From Gluconacetobacter tumulicola (GTDB lineage: Bacteria > Pseudomonadota > Alphaproteobacteria > Acetobacterales > Acetobacteraceae): a DNA stretch of 64,000 bases. The stretch spans positions 124,001 through 188,000 of the forward strand of contig NZ_JABEQL010000006.1 of assembly GCF_014174215.1 (NCBI RefSeq), in the 5' to 3' direction. The notes beneath the pieces were generated by a model that saw only the letters and a list, made by a program, of their open reading frames with translations, was not told the DNA's origin and did no database searches. Below, one piece after another: positions 54,028-64,000 of this stretch; positions within the stretch are counted from its first letter, which is position 1, and each line of letters starts with the position of its first letter. Both the position numbers and the translations under genes were made by a program.

Positions 54028-56910
54028 GTGACCTCCACTCCTCTCTGGCAGGGCACGCAGCCCGCCGCCGATGCCTTCTGTGCCCGCCATGTGGGGCCGG
54101 GGGCGCGGGATGTCGCCGCCATGCTGGAGGTGGTGGGCGCGGGCTCGCTGGACGAGCTGATGGAACAGACGGTGCCGGCCTCCATCCGCCTGCGCGGCGA
54201 GATGGGGCTGGGGGCGGGCCTGTCCGAACCCGAGGCTCTGGCGCGCCTGCGCACGATTGGCGGCCGCAACAAGGTGATGGTCTCGCTGATCGGGCAGGGC
54301 TATTACGGCACGGTGCTGCCCGGCGTCATTCAGCGCAACGTGCTGGAAAACCCGGCCTGGTATACGGCTTACACCCCCTATCAGCCCGAGATCAGCCAGG
54401 GCCGGCTGGAGGCGCTGCTGAACTTCCAGACCATGGTCCGCGACCTGACCGGGCTGGATGTCGCCAATGCCTCGCTGCTGGACGAGGCGACGGCGGCGGC
54501 CGAGGCGATGGCCCTGGCGCGCCGGGTGGCGAAGTCGAAGGCCGACGGGTTCTTCGTCGATGCGGATTGTCATCCGCAGACGCTGGCGGTGCTGCGCACG
54601 CGCGCCGAGCCGATGGGCTGGCGGATCGTGGTCGGCGATCCCGAGCGTGACCTGGACCCGGCTGCGGTCTTCGGCGCGCTGTTCCAGTATCCCGGTTCGT
54701 CGGGCCGGGTGCGCGATCCGCGTGCGTGGATCGAGACGCTGCATGGCGCGCATGCCGTGGTGGCGATGGCCGCCGACCCGCTGGCGCTGACGGTGCTGGA
54801 ATCGCCAGGGGCGCTGGGGGCCGACATCGCGGTGGGTTCGATGCAGCGCTACGGCATGCCGATGGGCGCCGGCGGCCCGCATGCGGCCTACATGGCCGTG
54901 CGCGATGCCTACAAGCGCAACATGCCCGGCCGCCTGGTCGGGGTTTCGGTCGACAGCCGGGGCGAGCCCGCCTATCGCCTGGCGTTGCAGACGCGCGAGC
55001 AGCATATCCGGCGCGAAAAGGCGACCTCGAACATCTGCACCGCGCAGGTGCTGCCGGCGGTCATTTCCGCGATGTATGCCGTCTATCACGGCCCCGAGGG
55101 GCTGACGGCGATCGCGCGCCGGGTGCATCGCCTGACGGCGATCCTGGCCGAAGGGCTGCGCGCGCTGTCGGTGCGGGTGGAGACGGATGCGTTCTTCGAC
55201 ACCGTCACCGTTGCGGCCGGCGGCATGTCCGTCCTGATCCGTGCCCGTGCCGAGGATGCCGGCATGAACCTGCGCGCGATCGATGAGGATCGTGTCGGGA
55301 TCAGCCTGGACGAGACGACGACGCCGGAGATCGTGCGCGCCGTGTGGCGCTGCTTCTGCCCCGACGCGCAGCGTCTGGCGGCGATGGAGCAGGCTCTGTC
55401 GGTGCCGGACAGCCTGCTGCCGCAGAGCCTGCTGCGGCAGGGCGGTTTCATGACCCATCCGGTCTTCCACGCCCATCGGTCCGAGACCGACATGCTGCGT
55501 TATCTGCGCCGCCTGTCGGACCGCGACCTGGCGCTGGACCGCACGATGATCCCGCTGGGATCGTGCACCATGAAGCTGAACGCGACGGTCGAGATGATGC
55601 CGGTTACCTGGCCGGAATTCTGCGACATCCATCCGTTTGCGCCGGAAGTGCAGCAGCAGGGCTATGCCGAGCTGTTCCGCGACCTGGAGCGGATGCTGAA
55701 GGCGGTCAGCGGCTATGACGCAGTGTCGCTGCAGCCCAATTCCGGGGCGCAGGGGGAATATGCCGGGCTGCTGGCCATTCGCGCCTATCATCGTTCGCGG
55801 GGCGATGAAGGGCGCGATGTGTGCCTGATCCCGGCCTCGGCCCACGGTACCAACCCGGCTTCGGCCCAGATGGCGGGCATGCGGGTGGTGGTCGTGGCCT
55901 GCGACGACCAGGGCAACGTGGATATCGAGGACCTGAAGGCGAAGATCGCCCAGAATGCCGGCCGTCTGGCGGCGATCATGATCACCTATCCCTCGACCCA
56001 TGGCGTGTTCGAGGAATCGGTGGTCGAGATCTGCGATCTGGTGCATGCGGCGGGTGGCCAGGTCTATCTGGACGGCGCGAACATGAATGCGCAGGTCGGG
56101 CTGTCGCGCCCCGGCGCCTATGGCGCCGATGTCAGCCATTTCAACCTGCACAAGACCTTCTGCATTCCGCATGGCGGCGGTGGGCCGGGCATGGGGCCGA
56201 TCGGGGTGGGGGCGCATCTGGCGCCGTTCCTGCCCGGCGTGCCGCAGGAAGGCGGGGTGAACGCGGTTTCGGCCGCGCCGTTCGGCTCGGCGGCGGTACT
56301 GCCGATTTCCTGGACCTATATGATGCTGATGGGCGATGCGGGCCTGCGCCGGGCCACCGAGGTCGCGATCCTGAATTCCAACTATATCGCGGCCCGTCTG
56401 TCCGGCCATTATCCGGTACTGTATCGCGGGACCAACGGCCGGGTGGCGCATGAATGCATCGTCGACCTGCGCCCGATCCGCGATACGGTGGGGGTGACGG
56501 TGGACGATATCGCCAAGCGCCTGATCGACCATGGATTCCACGCACCGACGGTCAGCTTCCCCGTGGCCGGGACCTTCATGATCGAACCCACCGAGTCCGA
56601 GGGGCGGGTGGAGCTCGACCGGTTCTGCGATGCGATGATCGCGATCCGCGACGAGATCCGCGAGATCGAGCAGGGCCGCATCACGGCCGAGCAGAGCCCG
56701 CTGCGCCATGCGCCGCATACCGTGCGGGACCTGACCGACCCTGACTGGGATCGGGCCTATGACCGGCGCCTGGGCTGCCTGCCGGGCGACGTGGTGCCGG
56801 AGTCCAAATACTGGTCGCCGGTCAACCGGCTGGACAATGCTTATGGCGACCGCAACCTGGTCTGCTCCTGTCCCGATATCTCGGTCTATGCCGAGGAGGG
56901 CGCGGCCTGA
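54028..56910 (+). CDS. gcvP: Glycine dehydrogenase (decarboxylating), P-protein
   Basis: 960 residues from a GTG at 54028, with GGAG eleven bases before (an in-frame TTG at 54022 is closer). This is the full-length single-chain type, carrying both halves that other bacteria split into GcvPA and GcvPB. The pyridoxal-phosphate lysine is in [36 protein letters not shown] and [17 protein letters not shown] are further signatures. GcvP decarboxylates glycine and loads the aminomethyl group on GcvH. Confidence 0.97.
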   Translation: MTSTPLWQGTQPAADAFCARHVGPGARDVAAMLEVVGAGSLDELMEQTVPASIRLRGEMGLGAGLSEPEALARLRTIGGRNKVMVSLIGQGYYGTVLPGVIQRNVLENPAWYTAYTPYQPEISQGRLEALLNFQTMVRDLTGLDVANASLLDEATAAAEAMALARRVAKSKADGFFVDADCHPQTLAVLRTRAEPMGWRIVVGDPERDLDPAAVFGALFQYPGSSGRVRDPRAWIETLHGAHAVVAMAADPLALTVLESPGALGADIAVGSMQRYGMPMGAGGPHAAYMAVRDAYKRNMPGRLVGVSVDSRGEPAYRLALQTREQHIRREKATSNICTAQVLPAVISAMYAVYHGPEGLTAIARRVHRLTAILAEGLRALSVRVETDAFFDTVTVAAGGMSVLIRARAEDAGMNLRAIDEDRVGISLDETTTPEIVRAVWRCFCPDAQRLAAMEQALSVPDSLLPQSLLRQGGFMTHPVFHAHRSETDMLRYLRRLSDRDLALDRTMIPLGSCTMKLNATVEMMPVTWPEFCDIHPFAPEVQQQGYAELFRDLERMLKAVSGYDAVSLQPNSGAQGEYAGLLAIRAYHRSRGDEGRDVCLIPASAHGTNPASAQMAGMRVVVVACDDQGNVDIEDLKAKIAQNAGRLAAIMITYPSTHGVFEESVVEICDLVHAAGGQVYLDGANMNAQVGLSRPGAYGADVSHFNLHKTFCIPHGGGGPGMGPIGVGAHLAPFLPGVPQEGGVNAVSAAPFGSAAVLPISWTYMMLMGDAGLRRATEVAILNSNYIAARLSGHYPVLYRGTNGRVAHECIVDLRPIRDTVGVTVDDIAKRLIDHGFHAPTVSFPVAGTFMIEPTESEGRVELDRFCDAMIAIRDEIREIEQGRITAEQSPLRHAPHTVRDLTDPDWDRAYDRRLGCLPGDVVPESKYWSPVNRLDNAYGDRNLVCSCPDISVYAEEGAA

Positions 56911-57135
56911 CCTGACACGGCGTATCGTCCTCCAGGCGTGTCATGCGTGTGGCGCCGGGCTCGGCCCGGTCGCCGTGCGGCAGGCGCTGGGGACGACACG
57001 TCCTGTTTCAAGAGATTGCGACTGGCCGCGAATCGTCCTTGGGGCCGGGCCCGGCAGGGCGCATGGTGATGGTGCACCGGACGAACCCGTCGCGACGTGC
57101 GACAAAGAAGAAGGGATGGTCCGGGGGAGGCGCAC

Positions 57136-57330
57136 ATGTTCCATCCCGGTGTGGCGGGGCCGAAACGGTCCCTTGCGAATGATTCCTGGTACACGATTGC
57201 CCTGCTCCACGACGATCCGTCGTGGATTGACGCGCGTGACCGGCTGATGGTCGGGCTGATCTGCTGCGGTCTGCTCGGCGCATTCCTCGTCGATATGGGG
57301 GTCCTGTATTTCTCGATGCTCAGGCCCTGA
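57136..57330 (+). CDS. Small single-pass membrane protein, unknown
   Basis: 64 residues from the ATG at 57136, with a strong GGGGGAGG five bases before it, which makes translation likely. The first 36 residues are polar (HDDPSWIDARDRL); one hydrophobic helix follows (LMVGLICCGLLGAFLVDMGVLYFSML). I do not recognise the family. It lies between gcvP and a convergent small gene. Confidence 0.6.
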   Translation: MFHPGVAGPKRSLANDSWYTIALLHDDPSWIDARDRLMVGLICCGLLGAFLVDMGVLYFSMLRP

Positions 57331-57372
57331 GTGTCTGCCCGGACATGCCGGGCAGGCGGACCTGGGCTGTCA

Positions 57373-57639
57373 TCAGCCTGGAGGCAGGTCCTTCAGGCGG
57401 TGGGCGGCCTGTTCGATCGAGCGGATGATCTGTTCGGCCAGTTCGCGCACCTTCGGGTCCGCATGCAGGCTCAGACGGTCGGCGGACAGCAGGGCCGGCG
57501 ACAGCAGGCCGCGTATGTCATGCAGAACCTTGGAGCGCGACCCGGAAGCGGGGAGCGAATCGGAGGGTGCGCCCGCAGGCGCGCCGGTGGGGGATGAATC
57601 GGGACGATCGTCGTCCGAAATCGGGTCGGGCCCTTGCAT
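57373..57639 (-). CDS. Solitary histidine-kinase dimerisation (HisKA)-like protein
   Basis: 88 residues. The N-terminal 35 are polar, Pro/Ser/Gly-rich and probably disordered. The rest resembles the dimerisation/phosphoacceptor helices of histidine kinases: KVLHDIRGLLSPALLSADRLS places His40 in an H-D-x-R-x-x-L box, and a second helix (PKVRELAEQIIRSIEQAAHRLKDL) follows. No ATPase domain is encoded here. It may be a phosphotransfer or docking partner of a kinase elsewhere, or a decayed relic. The ribosome site is weak. Confidence 0.6.
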   Translation of the reverse strand: MQGPDPISDDDRPDSSPTGAPAGAPSDSLPASGSRSKVLHDIRGLLSPALLSADRLSLHADPKVRELAEQIIRSIEQAAHRLKDLPPG

Positions 57640-57659
57640 GGAGGCTCTTCTCTTGCACG

Positions 57660-57688
57660 TTGACGCGCGGGGAAACGGGAAGTATAAG
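57660..57688 (+). promoter_or_regulatory. Sigma-70 promoter of rpmH
   Basis: TTGACG, exactly 17 bases, then TATAAG. The start codon of rpmH follows about 90 bases after, leaving a moderate leader. Confidence 0.75.
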
Positions 57689-57781
57689 GCGCGCCTCAGG
57701 TCAGGCGGCCTTCGGGCTGCTCCGGCGCGTCGTGGGATTTAGCCGCGCCGCGTTTATTAATGTCAATCGGGGAGTCGCGTC

Positions 57782-57916
57782 GTGAAGCGCACGTATCAAC
57801 CGTCCAAGCTGGTCCGCAAGCGCCGTCACGGCTTCCGCGCCCGTATGGAAACTGTCGGCGGTCGCCGGGTGATCGCCAACCGTCGCGCCAAGGGCCGCAA
57901 GCGCCTTTCGGCCTGA
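57782..57916 (+). CDS. rpmH: 50S ribosomal protein L34
   Basis: 44 residues from a GTG start with GGGGAG before it. The sequence [17 protein letters not shown] is L34; the end reads GRKRLSA. It is a small basic protein of the large subunit. It heads the conserved rpmH-rnpA-yidD-yidC block. Confidence 0.98.
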   Translation: MKRTYQPSKLVRKRRHGFRARMETVGGRRVIANRRAKGRKRLSA

Positions 57917-57994
57917 TCTATCAGGTCTTGTCGCGTTCCGGGCCCCGATCATCGGGATCCGGGTCCGGATATCGCGCATAGGGGGCTGCGAAGA

Positions 57995-58345
57995 GTGGCC
58001 GACCGTTCCGTCCGTCTCAAGAAGCGTGCCGAATTCCTCCGGGTTGCATCCAAGGGGCGCAAGGTGCCGTCTCCTGGGCTGGTGCTTCAGGCATTGGGCC
58101 GTGACGATGCCGACCCGGCGAGGGTCGGGTTTACCGTAACGAAAAAAGTCGGCAACGCCGTCATTCGCAATCGCACTCGCCGCCGTCTGCGCGAGGCCGT
58201 GCGGGTGGTGACGCGCGAGCAGGGGCTGGCGGGGGTCGATCTGGTCGTGATCGGCCGGGGCGGGACGCGGGGCCGTGAATTCGCGGCCCTGGTCGAGGAT
58301 CTGCGCCGGGCCTTGCGCAAGGCCGGCGTCCGGGGGGCGGAATGA
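57995..58345 (+). CDS. rnpA: Ribonuclease P protein component
   Basis: 116 residues from a GTG start (first residues [14 protein letters not shown]). RnpA binds the RNase P RNA and helps process tRNA 5' ends. The RNA-binding signature [19 protein letters not shown] is intact. It overlaps yidD by four bases (ATGA) and follows rpmH by 78. Confidence 0.95.
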   Translation: MADRSVRLKKRAEFLRVASKGRKVPSPGLVLQALGRDDADPARVGFTVTKKVGNAVIRNRTRRRLREAVRVVTREQGLAGVDLVVIGRGGTRGREFAALVEDLRRALRKAGVRGAE

Positions 58346-58617
58346 TCCGTCGGCTCCGGACCGCGACGGTCTGGGCGCTGGTTGGGGCGATTCGCGTCTA
58401 TCAGCGGTTCGTCAGTCCTTTCCTGGGTTCCAACTGCCGTTTCGTGCCCACCTGCAGCGATTATGCGCAGGAAGCGATTCGCCGCCACGGGCCATTGCGT
58501 GGCGCATTTCTGGCCGGTTGGCGGATCTTGCGTTGCAATCCGTGGAATATCGGCGGATACGATCCCGTGCCCACCCGGGAGCACGCGCGGGCCTCCTGCT
58601 GTTCCTCCCATAGATAA
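58342..58617 (+). CDS. yidD: Membrane protein insertion efficiency factor YidD
   Basis: 91 residues. The cysteine-containing core [30 protein letters not shown] and the end [17 protein letters not shown] are characteristic. YidD is a small membrane-associated protein assisting YidC; the first residues form an amphipathic helix. Its start overlaps the rnpA stop. Confidence 0.96.
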   Translation: MIRRLRTATVWALVGAIRVYQRFVSPFLGSNCRFVPTCSDYAQEAIRRHGPLRGAFLAGWRILRCNPWNIGGYDPVPTREHARASCCSSHR

Positions 58618-58638
58618 CGAGAGTCTGGCCGGTCGCCG

Positions 58639-60408
58639 ATGGATACCAAGCGCTTTATCGTGGCGGTGTTACTCTCCGCCATGGTCCTGGTTGGCTTCGA
58701 ATATTTCATGCCGAAGCAGACCCATCAGGAGGTCGCGCAGCAGGTTGCGCAGACCAGCCGGCAGACGCCGCCGTCTGACGCGGCCCGTTCTGCGGCGCCC
58801 GTCGCGGGCGTCAGTTCCCAGCCCGTCTCGGTGCCGTCTCCGCAGGCGGAAACGCGGCTGGAGATCGATGCGCCCGCAGTGCGCGGGTCGATCGACCTGC
58901 TGGGCGCGCGGCTGGATGACATGGTGCTGCGCGATTATCACGAGACGGTGGCTGCCGGCAGTCCGCTGGTTCGTATCCTGGAAGCCGCGCACGATCCGCA
59001 GCCCAATTACGTCGAGATCGGCTGGATGAACCTGGCCGGCGGTCAGGTGCGCGTGCCCGATGCCTCCACAGTATGGACCGCCGATGCGCCGAAGCTGACG
59101 GCCGATCATCCGGTGACGCTGTCCTGGGACAATGGCGAGGGCGTGACCTTCCAGATCGTCGTCGGGATCGATGCGCATTACATGTTCGCGATCGAGCAGC
59201 GGATCGTGAACCATTCGGCGCAGCCGGTGTCGCTCTATCCCTTCGCGCGGGTCAGCCGGGCCTATACGCCCGAGGAAACGGGCGGCTACCTGGTGCATGA
59301 GGGGCCGATTTCGGTCATCGACGGGCGGCTGGACGAGAGCAGCTACAAGAGCCTGCGCACCGGGGCGACGCCACCGGGCAATACGTCCTGGACCAAGGCC
59401 GGGCAGGGCGGATGGGCCGGCATTACCGACAAATACTGGCTGACCGCCGTGGTGCCCCAGCAGGGGGTGCCGGTGACGGGCAGCTATGGCTACCAGGCGA
59501 ATGGTGGGGCGGGGGTCTATCAGGTCGGCTTCATCGCGCAGGTGCCCACCGTGGTGGGTGCAGGCGCGACCGCGTCGACCGCGAGCCATGTCTTTGCCGG
59601 CGCCAAGGAAGTCAGCCTGCTGGAGCAGTACCAGTCCAGCCTGCATATTCCGGATTTCTGGAAGGCGGTGGATTTCGGCTGGTTCGCCTTCATGACGCGG
59701 CCGATCTTCTATGTTCTCGACTGGCTGAATACGCTGCTGGGCAATTTCGGCCTGGCGCTGATGGCCTTTACGCTGCTGGTCAAGGCGCTGTTCTTTCCGC
59801 TGGCGACGCGTCAGTTCCGCTCCATGGCGAAGATGCGCAAGCTTCAGCCCAAGGTGCAGGATCTGCGCGAGCGGTACAGGGGCGACCAGATGGCGCTGAA
59901 CCAGCAGATGATGGCGCTGTACAAGACCGAAGGGGTGAACCCGGCCAGCGGCTGCCTGCCCATGCTGGTGCAGATTCCGGTGTTCTGGAGCCTGTACAAG
60001 GATCTGTACATCACCATCGAGATGCGGCATGCGCCGTTCTTCGGCTGGATTCATGATCTGTCCGCCCCGGACCTGACCAATCTGTTCACGCTGTTCGGCC
60101 TGATTCCGTGGGACCCGGCCGGGCTGTCGCCCTACCTGCAACTGGGTGTGTGGCCGATCCTGTTCGGGGTGACGATGTTCCTGCAGCAGAAGCTGAACCC
60201 GGCGCCGATGGACCCCGCGCAGCAGCGCGTGTTCCAGGTGATGCCGGTGCTGTTCACCTTCTTCATGGCGCGTCAGCCGGCGGGGCTGGTGATCTATTAT
60301 TGCTGGAACAACCTGCTGACGATGGCGCAGCAGATGGTGATCCAGCGTCGCACGCAGGGCGCGACCAGCCAGGCCGTTCCCGCGCCGGCGGCGGCCAAGC
60401 GGAAATAA
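58639..60408 (+). CDS. yidC: Membrane protein insertase YidC
   Basis: 589 residues. YidC inserts and folds inner-membrane proteins, alone or with SecYEG. One N-terminal helix (FIVAVLLSAMVLVGFEYF), a large periplasmic domain (residues about 75-340) and the conserved five-helix core (NFGLALMAFTLLVKALFFPLATRQF, then MALYKTEGVNPASGCLPMLVQIPVFWSLY) are present. The C-terminal tail is short and basic. Confidence 0.97.
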   Translation: MDTKRFIVAVLLSAMVLVGFEYFMPKQTHQEVAQQVAQTSRQTPPSDAARSAAPVAGVSSQPVSVPSPQAETRLEIDAPAVRGSIDLLGARLDDMVLRDYHETVAAGSPLVRILEAAHDPQPNYVEIGWMNLAGGQVRVPDASTVWTADAPKLTADHPVTLSWDNGEGVTFQIVVGIDAHYMFAIEQRIVNHSAQPVSLYPFARVSRAYTPEETGGYLVHEGPISVIDGRLDESSYKSLRTGATPPGNTSWTKAGQGGWAGITDKYWLTAVVPQQGVPVTGSYGYQANGGAGVYQVGFIAQVPTVVGAGATASTASHVFAGAKEVSLLEQYQSSLHIPDFWKAVDFGWFAFMTRPIFYVLDWLNTLLGNFGLALMAFTLLVKALFFPLATRQFRSMAKMRKLQPKVQDLRERYRGDQMALNQQMMALYKTEGVNPASGCLPMLVQIPVFWSLYKDLYITIEMRHAPFFGWIHDLSAPDLTNLFTLFGLIPWDPAGLSPYLQLGVWPILFGVTMFLQQKLNPAPMDPAQQRVFQVMPVLFTFFMARQPAGLVIYYCWNNLLTMAQQMVIQRRTQGATSQAVPAPAAAKRK

Positions 60409-60418
60409 GGTTGGTCTG

Positions 60419-61105
60419 ATGTCGGAGTTCGTTACCTCGCAGCCTTCGCCCGAGGAAGAGGAGCGCCTGCGCGAAGCGGGCCGGCTGCTGTTCGCCGGAC
60501 CGTGCGACTTCTTCTTCGGGGCGCAGAAGCTGGAGCAGCTTCCGCCGCCCGGCGCGCCGGAGATCGCCTTCGCCGGGCGGTCGAATGTCGGCAAGTCCAG
60601 CCTGATCAATGCGCTGACCGGACGCAAGGCGCTGGCCCGGGCCTCGTCCGAGCCGGGGCGGACCAAGCAGCTCAATTTCTTCGACCTGGGCGGCCGGCTG
60701 ACGCTGGTGGACATGCCGGGCTATGGCTTTGCCAAGGCCGCGAAGGACGTGAAGGAAGACTGGCAGGGCATGATGTTCGCGTATCTGCGCGGGCGGCCGA
60801 CCCTGCGGCGCGTCATCCTGCTGCTGGATGCGCGGATCGAGATCAAGGCGTCGGATCGTGAGATCATGAGCCTGCTGGACCGCGCCGCGGTGACGTTCGA
60901 GATCGTCCTGACCAAGTGCGATGCGCTTAAGCCTGGCCCGCTGGAGGCCAAGCGGGCCCAGGTGGCCGATCTGGCGCGCCAGCACCCCGCCGCCTATCCG
61001 CAGATCCTGCTGACCAGCAGCGAGAATGGACTTGGCATGCCCGAACTGCGTGCCGGACTGACCAGCCTGGCCCTGCCGCCGGCGGACGAAACGGTTTTAT
61101 CCTGA
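60419..61105 (+). CDS. engB: Ribosome biogenesis GTP-binding protein YihA/YsxC
   Basis: 228 residues. A small circular-permutation-free GTPase needed for 50S assembly. G1 is GRSNVGKSS (residues 53-61), the switch-1 threonine region reads [12 protein letters not shown]3 is DMPGYGF (98-104) and G4 is TKCD. The N-terminal 45 residues are an extension. It starts 10 bases after yidC. Confidence 0.96.
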   Translation: MSEFVTSQPSPEEEERLREAGRLLFAGPCDFFFGAQKLEQLPPPGAPEIAFAGRSNVGKSSLINALTGRKALARASSEPGRTKQLNFFDLGGRLTLVDMPGYGFAKAAKDVKEDWQGMMFAYLRGRPTLRRVILLLDARIEIKASDREIMSLLDRAAVTFEIVLTKCDALKPGPLEAKRAQVADLARQHPAAYPQILLTSSENGLGMPELRAGLTSLALPPADETVLS

Positions 61106-61133
61106 TCACGAGCGAGAGACAGGGCACGACCCG

Positions 61134-62063
61134 ATGAGCCAACCGACAAGCGAGACAACGGGCGATATCGTCCAGACCATGAAGGATGCCCAGGAGCGCG
61201 CCGCGGTGCTGGCCCAGGCGCTGCCGTTCCTGCGTCGCTATGCCGGCGATACGATCGTGGTCAAATATGGCGGCCACGCCATGGTCGATGATTCGCTGTC
61301 CAACGCGTTCGGGCACGATATCGCGCTGCTGAAGCTGGTGGGGGTCAACCCCGTGGTCGTCCATGGCGGCGGGCCGCAGATCAGCGCGATGCTGAACCGG
61401 CTGCAGATTCCCTCGACCTTCGTCGACGGGCTGCGGGTCACGGATGCGGCGATGGTCGACGTGATCGAGATGGTGCTGGCGGGCAAGGTCAACAAGCAGG
61501 TGGCCGGGCTGATCAACCAGGCCGGGGCGCTGGCCGTGGGTATTTCGGGCAAGGATGGCGGGCTGATTGCCGCGCGCCGCCTGCGCCGTACGGTGCGCGA
61601 TGCCGACAGCCAGATCGAGCAGGTGCTGGATCTGGGCTTTGTGGGTGAGCCGGTGCGCATCGACCCGCGCGTGCTCTATGCCCTGTCGGGCTCGGGGCTG
61701 ATCCCAGTCGTGGCCCCCGTCGGCATCGGCGAGAAGGGCGAGACCTACAATATCAATGCCGACACGGCGGCGGGCGCGATTGCCGGGGCCGTGCATGCGA
61801 CGCGGCTGCTGATGCTGACCGACGTGCCCGGCGTGCTGGACGAAAACGGGGAACTGATCCCGGAACTGACGGCCGAGGAGGCGCGGCGCGGCATTGCCAG
61901 CGGCATGATCAGCGGCGGGATGATTCCGAAGGTCGAAACCTGCCTGGAAGCGGTTCGTGCCGGGGCCAAGGCGGCGGTGATCCTGGACGGGCGGGTACCC
62001 CATGCCTGCCTGCTGGAACTGTTTACCGAAGCCGGTCCGGGCACGCTGATTCGCGGCGAATGA
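61134..62063 (+). CDS. argB: Acetylglutamate kinase
   Basis: 309 residues. ArgB phosphorylates N-acetylglutamate in arginine synthesis. Amino-acid-kinase motifs are [30 protein letters not shown], and near the end [15 protein letters not shown] and [31 protein letters not shown]. The long N-terminal helix suggests the hexameric, arginine-inhibited type. It follows engB by 28 bases. Confidence 0.97.
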   Translation: MSQPTSETTGDIVQTMKDAQERAAVLAQALPFLRRYAGDTIVVKYGGHAMVDDSLSNAFGHDIALLKLVGVNPVVVHGGGPQISAMLNRLQIPSTFVDGLRVTDAAMVDVIEMVLAGKVNKQVAGLINQAGALAVGISGKDGGLIAARRLRRTVRDADSQIEQVLDLGFVGEPVRIDPRVLYALSGSGLIPVVAPVGIGEKGETYNINADTAAGAIAGAVHATRLLMLTDVPGVLDENGELIPELTAEEARRGIASGMISGGMIPKVETCLEAVRAGAKAAVILDGRVPHACLLELFTEAGPGTLIRGE

Positions 62064-62189
62064 GGCGCGTCTGGGCCCATGGCGATGCATTGCAAGATGC
62101 GTTGACAGACGGGGGCTTCCTTCGCATGGTCCCGCCACATGGCGACAACGGGCGCCGGCCGGGCCGGTGCTGACAGAGGATTGCAGGAC

Positions 62190-63035
62190 ATGAACGACGA
62201 ACACGCCCTTCGGACCCATATCGAGGCGGTGTGGGAACGGCGCGATACCCTTTCCTCCGCCACGACCGGTGCCGACCGCGAGGCGGTCGAGCAGGCGCTG
62301 GCCGGGCTGGATGCCGGCACGCTGCGCGTTGCTGCACCGTCCGATTCCGGCTGGGCGGTCAATGAATGGCTGAAGAAGGCGGTGCTGCTGTCGTTCCGGC
62401 TGAATGACAGCGAGGTCATGCAGGCGGCCCCCGCGCCGTTCTTCGACAAGGTGCCGCTGAAATTCGCCGACTGGGACCAGGCGCGCTTCGCACAGGCCGG
62501 GTTCCGCGCCGTGCCGGGTGCCATCGTCCGGCGTTCGGCCTATGTCGCGCCCGGTGTCGTGCTGATGCCGAGCTTCGTCAATGCCGGCGCGCGCGTCGAG
62601 AGCGGCACCATGGTCGATACCTGGGTGACGATCGGAAGCTGCGCGCAGATCGGGCGCAACTGCCATATCAGCGGCGGTGTGGGGATTGGCGGCGTGCTGG
62701 AGCCGTTGCAGGCGTCCCCGGTGATCATCGAGGATGATTGCTTCATCGGTGCGCGGTCGGAGGTGGCCGAGGGCGTGATCGTGGAGCGTGGGAGCGTCCT
62801 GTCGATGGGTGTGTTCCTGAGTGCGTCGACCAAGATCGTGGATCGTGCGACCGGCGAGGTGTTTGTCGGGCGTGTTCCGGCCTATTCGGTCGTGGTGCCG
62901 GGCACGCTGCCGCCGCGCCAGCCGACGGGTGCCGATGGTGCGCCGCTGCCGTCGCTGGCCTGTGCCGTGATCGTCAAGCGTGTCGATGAGCGTACGCGCG
63001 CCAAGACCTCGATCAACGAATTGCTGCGCGATTGA
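62190..63035 (+). CDS. dapD: Tetrahydrodipicolinate N-succinyltransferase
   Basis: 281 residues from the ATG at 62190, with AGGA before it; an upstream in-frame ATG at 62139 lacks family sequence. DapD adds a succinyl group in the diaminopimelate/lysine pathway. A helical N-terminus is followed by a left-handed beta-helix of hexapeptide repeats ([30 protein letters not shown], then [21 protein letters not shown]). dapE follows 11 bases after. Confidence 0.96.
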   Translation: MNDEHALRTHIEAVWERRDTLSSATTGADREAVEQALAGLDAGTLRVAAPSDSGWAVNEWLKKAVLLSFRLNDSEVMQAAPAPFFDKVPLKFADWDQARFAQAGFRAVPGAIVRRSAYVAPGVVLMPSFVNAGARVESGTMVDTWVTIGSCAQIGRNCHISGGVGIGGVLEPLQASPVIIEDDCFIGARSEVAEGVIVERGSVLSMGVFLSASTKIVDRATGEVFVGRVPAYSVVVPGTLPPRQPTGADGAPLPSLACAVIVKRVDERTRAKTSINELLRD

Positions 63036-63046
63036 TCGGCGCGGCG

Positions 63047-64000
63047 ATGGAGCCGGAACTGATCGATGCGCTGTCGCTGGCGCAGGAGCTGATACGCGCG
63101 CCGTCCGTCACGCCCGACAGCGGCGGGGCGATCGGCGTTCTGGGCGATGCGCTGCGCCGCCTGGGTTTCGATGTCATCGACCTGCCGTTCGGCGATGGTG
63201 CGGAGCGGACGCCCAACCTGTTTGCCCGGCTGGGCATATCGGGCCCGCATCTGTGCTTCGCCGGCCATACCGACGTGGTGCCGCCGGGCAGCGAGGGATG
63301 GACCAGCGGCCCGTTCGACGCCGCCGTGCGGAGCGACGTGCTGTATGGGCGCGGCGCCTGCGACATGAAGGGCGGCATCGCGGCCTTTGTCAGCGCGGTG
63401 GCGCGGTATCTGGGGGGCGGCCGCCCGCTGAACGGCTCGATCAGCCTGCTGATTACCGGCGACGAGGAAGGCCCGGCGACCTACGGCACCGTGAAGGTGC
63501 TGGAATGGATGGCCGCCAATGGCCAAATTCCCGATTTCTGCGTCGTCGGTGAGCCGACGAATCCCGACCATATGGGCGATGTCATCAAGATCGGTCGGCG
63601 CGGCAGCCTGAATGCGCGCATCGTCGTCCATGGCGTCCAGGGGCACGTGGCCTATCCCCAGCGGGCCGATAACCCGATCCATCGCCTGATGGCGATCCTG
63701 TCGGACCTGACGGCGCACCCGCTGGACAAGGGATCGGAATGGTTCGAGCCGTCGAGCGTGCAGGTGACCAGTGTCGATGTGGGCAATGACGCCACCAACG
63801 TCATTCCGGGCCGGGCATCGGCCCGTCTGAATATCCGTTTCAACGACCGGCATACAGGCAAGGATCTGGCGCACTGGATCACCGAGACCGTCCGGGCCCG
63901 CGCGCCGGGGGCGGAGATCGATATCCGTGTCAGCGGCGAAGCGTTCCTGACTCCGCCGACCCCGCAACTGGGCATGCTGGTCGAGGCCGTGGAGGAGGTG
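63047..64000 (+). CDS. dapE: Succinyl-diaminopimelate desuccinylase (5' part)
   Basis: The frame is open to the window end: 318 codons of an expected 375-380. DapE removes the succinyl group to give LL-diaminopimelate. Zinc ligands and catalytic residues of the M20 peptidase fold are His74 and Asp76 (FAGHTDVVPPG), Asp106 (CDMKGGIAAF), and Glu140-Glu141 (GDEEGPATYGT). The ATG at 63047 has a poor ribosome site; a TTG at 63032 that overlaps the dapD stop (TTGA) is in frame and possible. Confidence 0.95.
   Translation, partial: MEPELIDALSLAQELIRAPSVTPDSGGAIGVLGDALRRLGFDVIDLPFGDGAERTPNLFARLGISGPHLCFAGHTDVVPPGSEGWTSGPFDAAVRSDVLYGRGACDMKGGIAAFVSAVARYLGGGRPLNGSISLLITGDEEGPATYGTVKVLEWMAANGQIPDFCVVGEPTNPDHMGDVIKIGRRGSLNARIVVHGVQGHVAYPQRADNPIHRLMAILSDLTAHPLDKGSEWFEPSSVQVTSVDVGNDATNVIPGRASARLNIRFNDRHTGKDLAHWITETVRARAPGAEIDIRVSGEAFLTPPTPQLGMLVEAVEEV

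Overview
The window looks like a chromosomal segment of an alphaproteobacterium, most likely an acetic acid bacterium (Acetobacteraceae, Gluconacetobacter or Komagataeibacter type). The clues are high GC, a cyanide-insensitive bd-type quinol oxidase, the gyrA-coaD-ppiB-tRNA-Lys order, an RNase E with an acidic insertion in its S1 domain, an alphaproteobacterial SOS box (GAAC-N7-GAAC) before uvrA, and many GTG/TTG starts. The genus call is inference from gene content; no database was searched.

Left part (1-11.4 kb): cioA (cut by the window edge), cioB and a 49-residue DUF2474 membrane protein overlap. They run into a molybdoenzyme block: a nitrate-reductase-associated protein, an FdhF/YdeP-type molybdopterin oxidoreductase, moaA, fdhD and a LysR regulator. 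moaA and fdhD make and sulfurate the cofactor, so this block probably forms one formate-dehydrogenase-like oxidoreductase next to a terminal oxidase. Small stress/regulatory genes follow (two SRPBCC proteins, ArsR, LysR, an MdaB-like quinone reductase).

Accessory part (11.4-22.1 kb): a FUSC-family exporter, then a tightly packed minus-strand operon (TonB-dependent receptor, TIM-barrel epimerase-like protein, 2-oxoglutarate/Fe(II) oxygenase, class II aldolase) that looks like an uptake-and-degradation route for an unknown substrate. Next comes a polar amino-acid ABC transporter whose binding protein and permease are fused, divergent from an arginine-deiminase/DDAH-type hydrolase, with two adjacent palindromes between them.

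Core part (22.3-49.6 kb): rne, an AmiC-type amidase, leuA behind a leucine-rich leader peptide, two related glycine-zipper lipoproteins, the rod-shape operon mreBCD-mrdA-rodA with a DUF3293 gene, glyQS, DUF2076 and YidB-like proteins, a transglutaminase-like protein, tRNA-Lys, ppiB, coaD, gyrA, ssb and uvrA.

Right part (49.7-64 kb): speD and speE separated by a 164-bp element with perfect 18-bp terminal inverted repeats and a terminator; a glycine-riboswitch-controlled gcvT-gcvH-gcvP operon with six 14-bp tandem repeats at the gcvT/gcvH junction; a solitary histidine-kinase dimerisation-like protein; and the conserved rpmH-rnpA-yidD-yidC-engB-argB-dapD-dapE block, cut by the window end. I saw no CRISPR array, prophage or intact insertion sequence.
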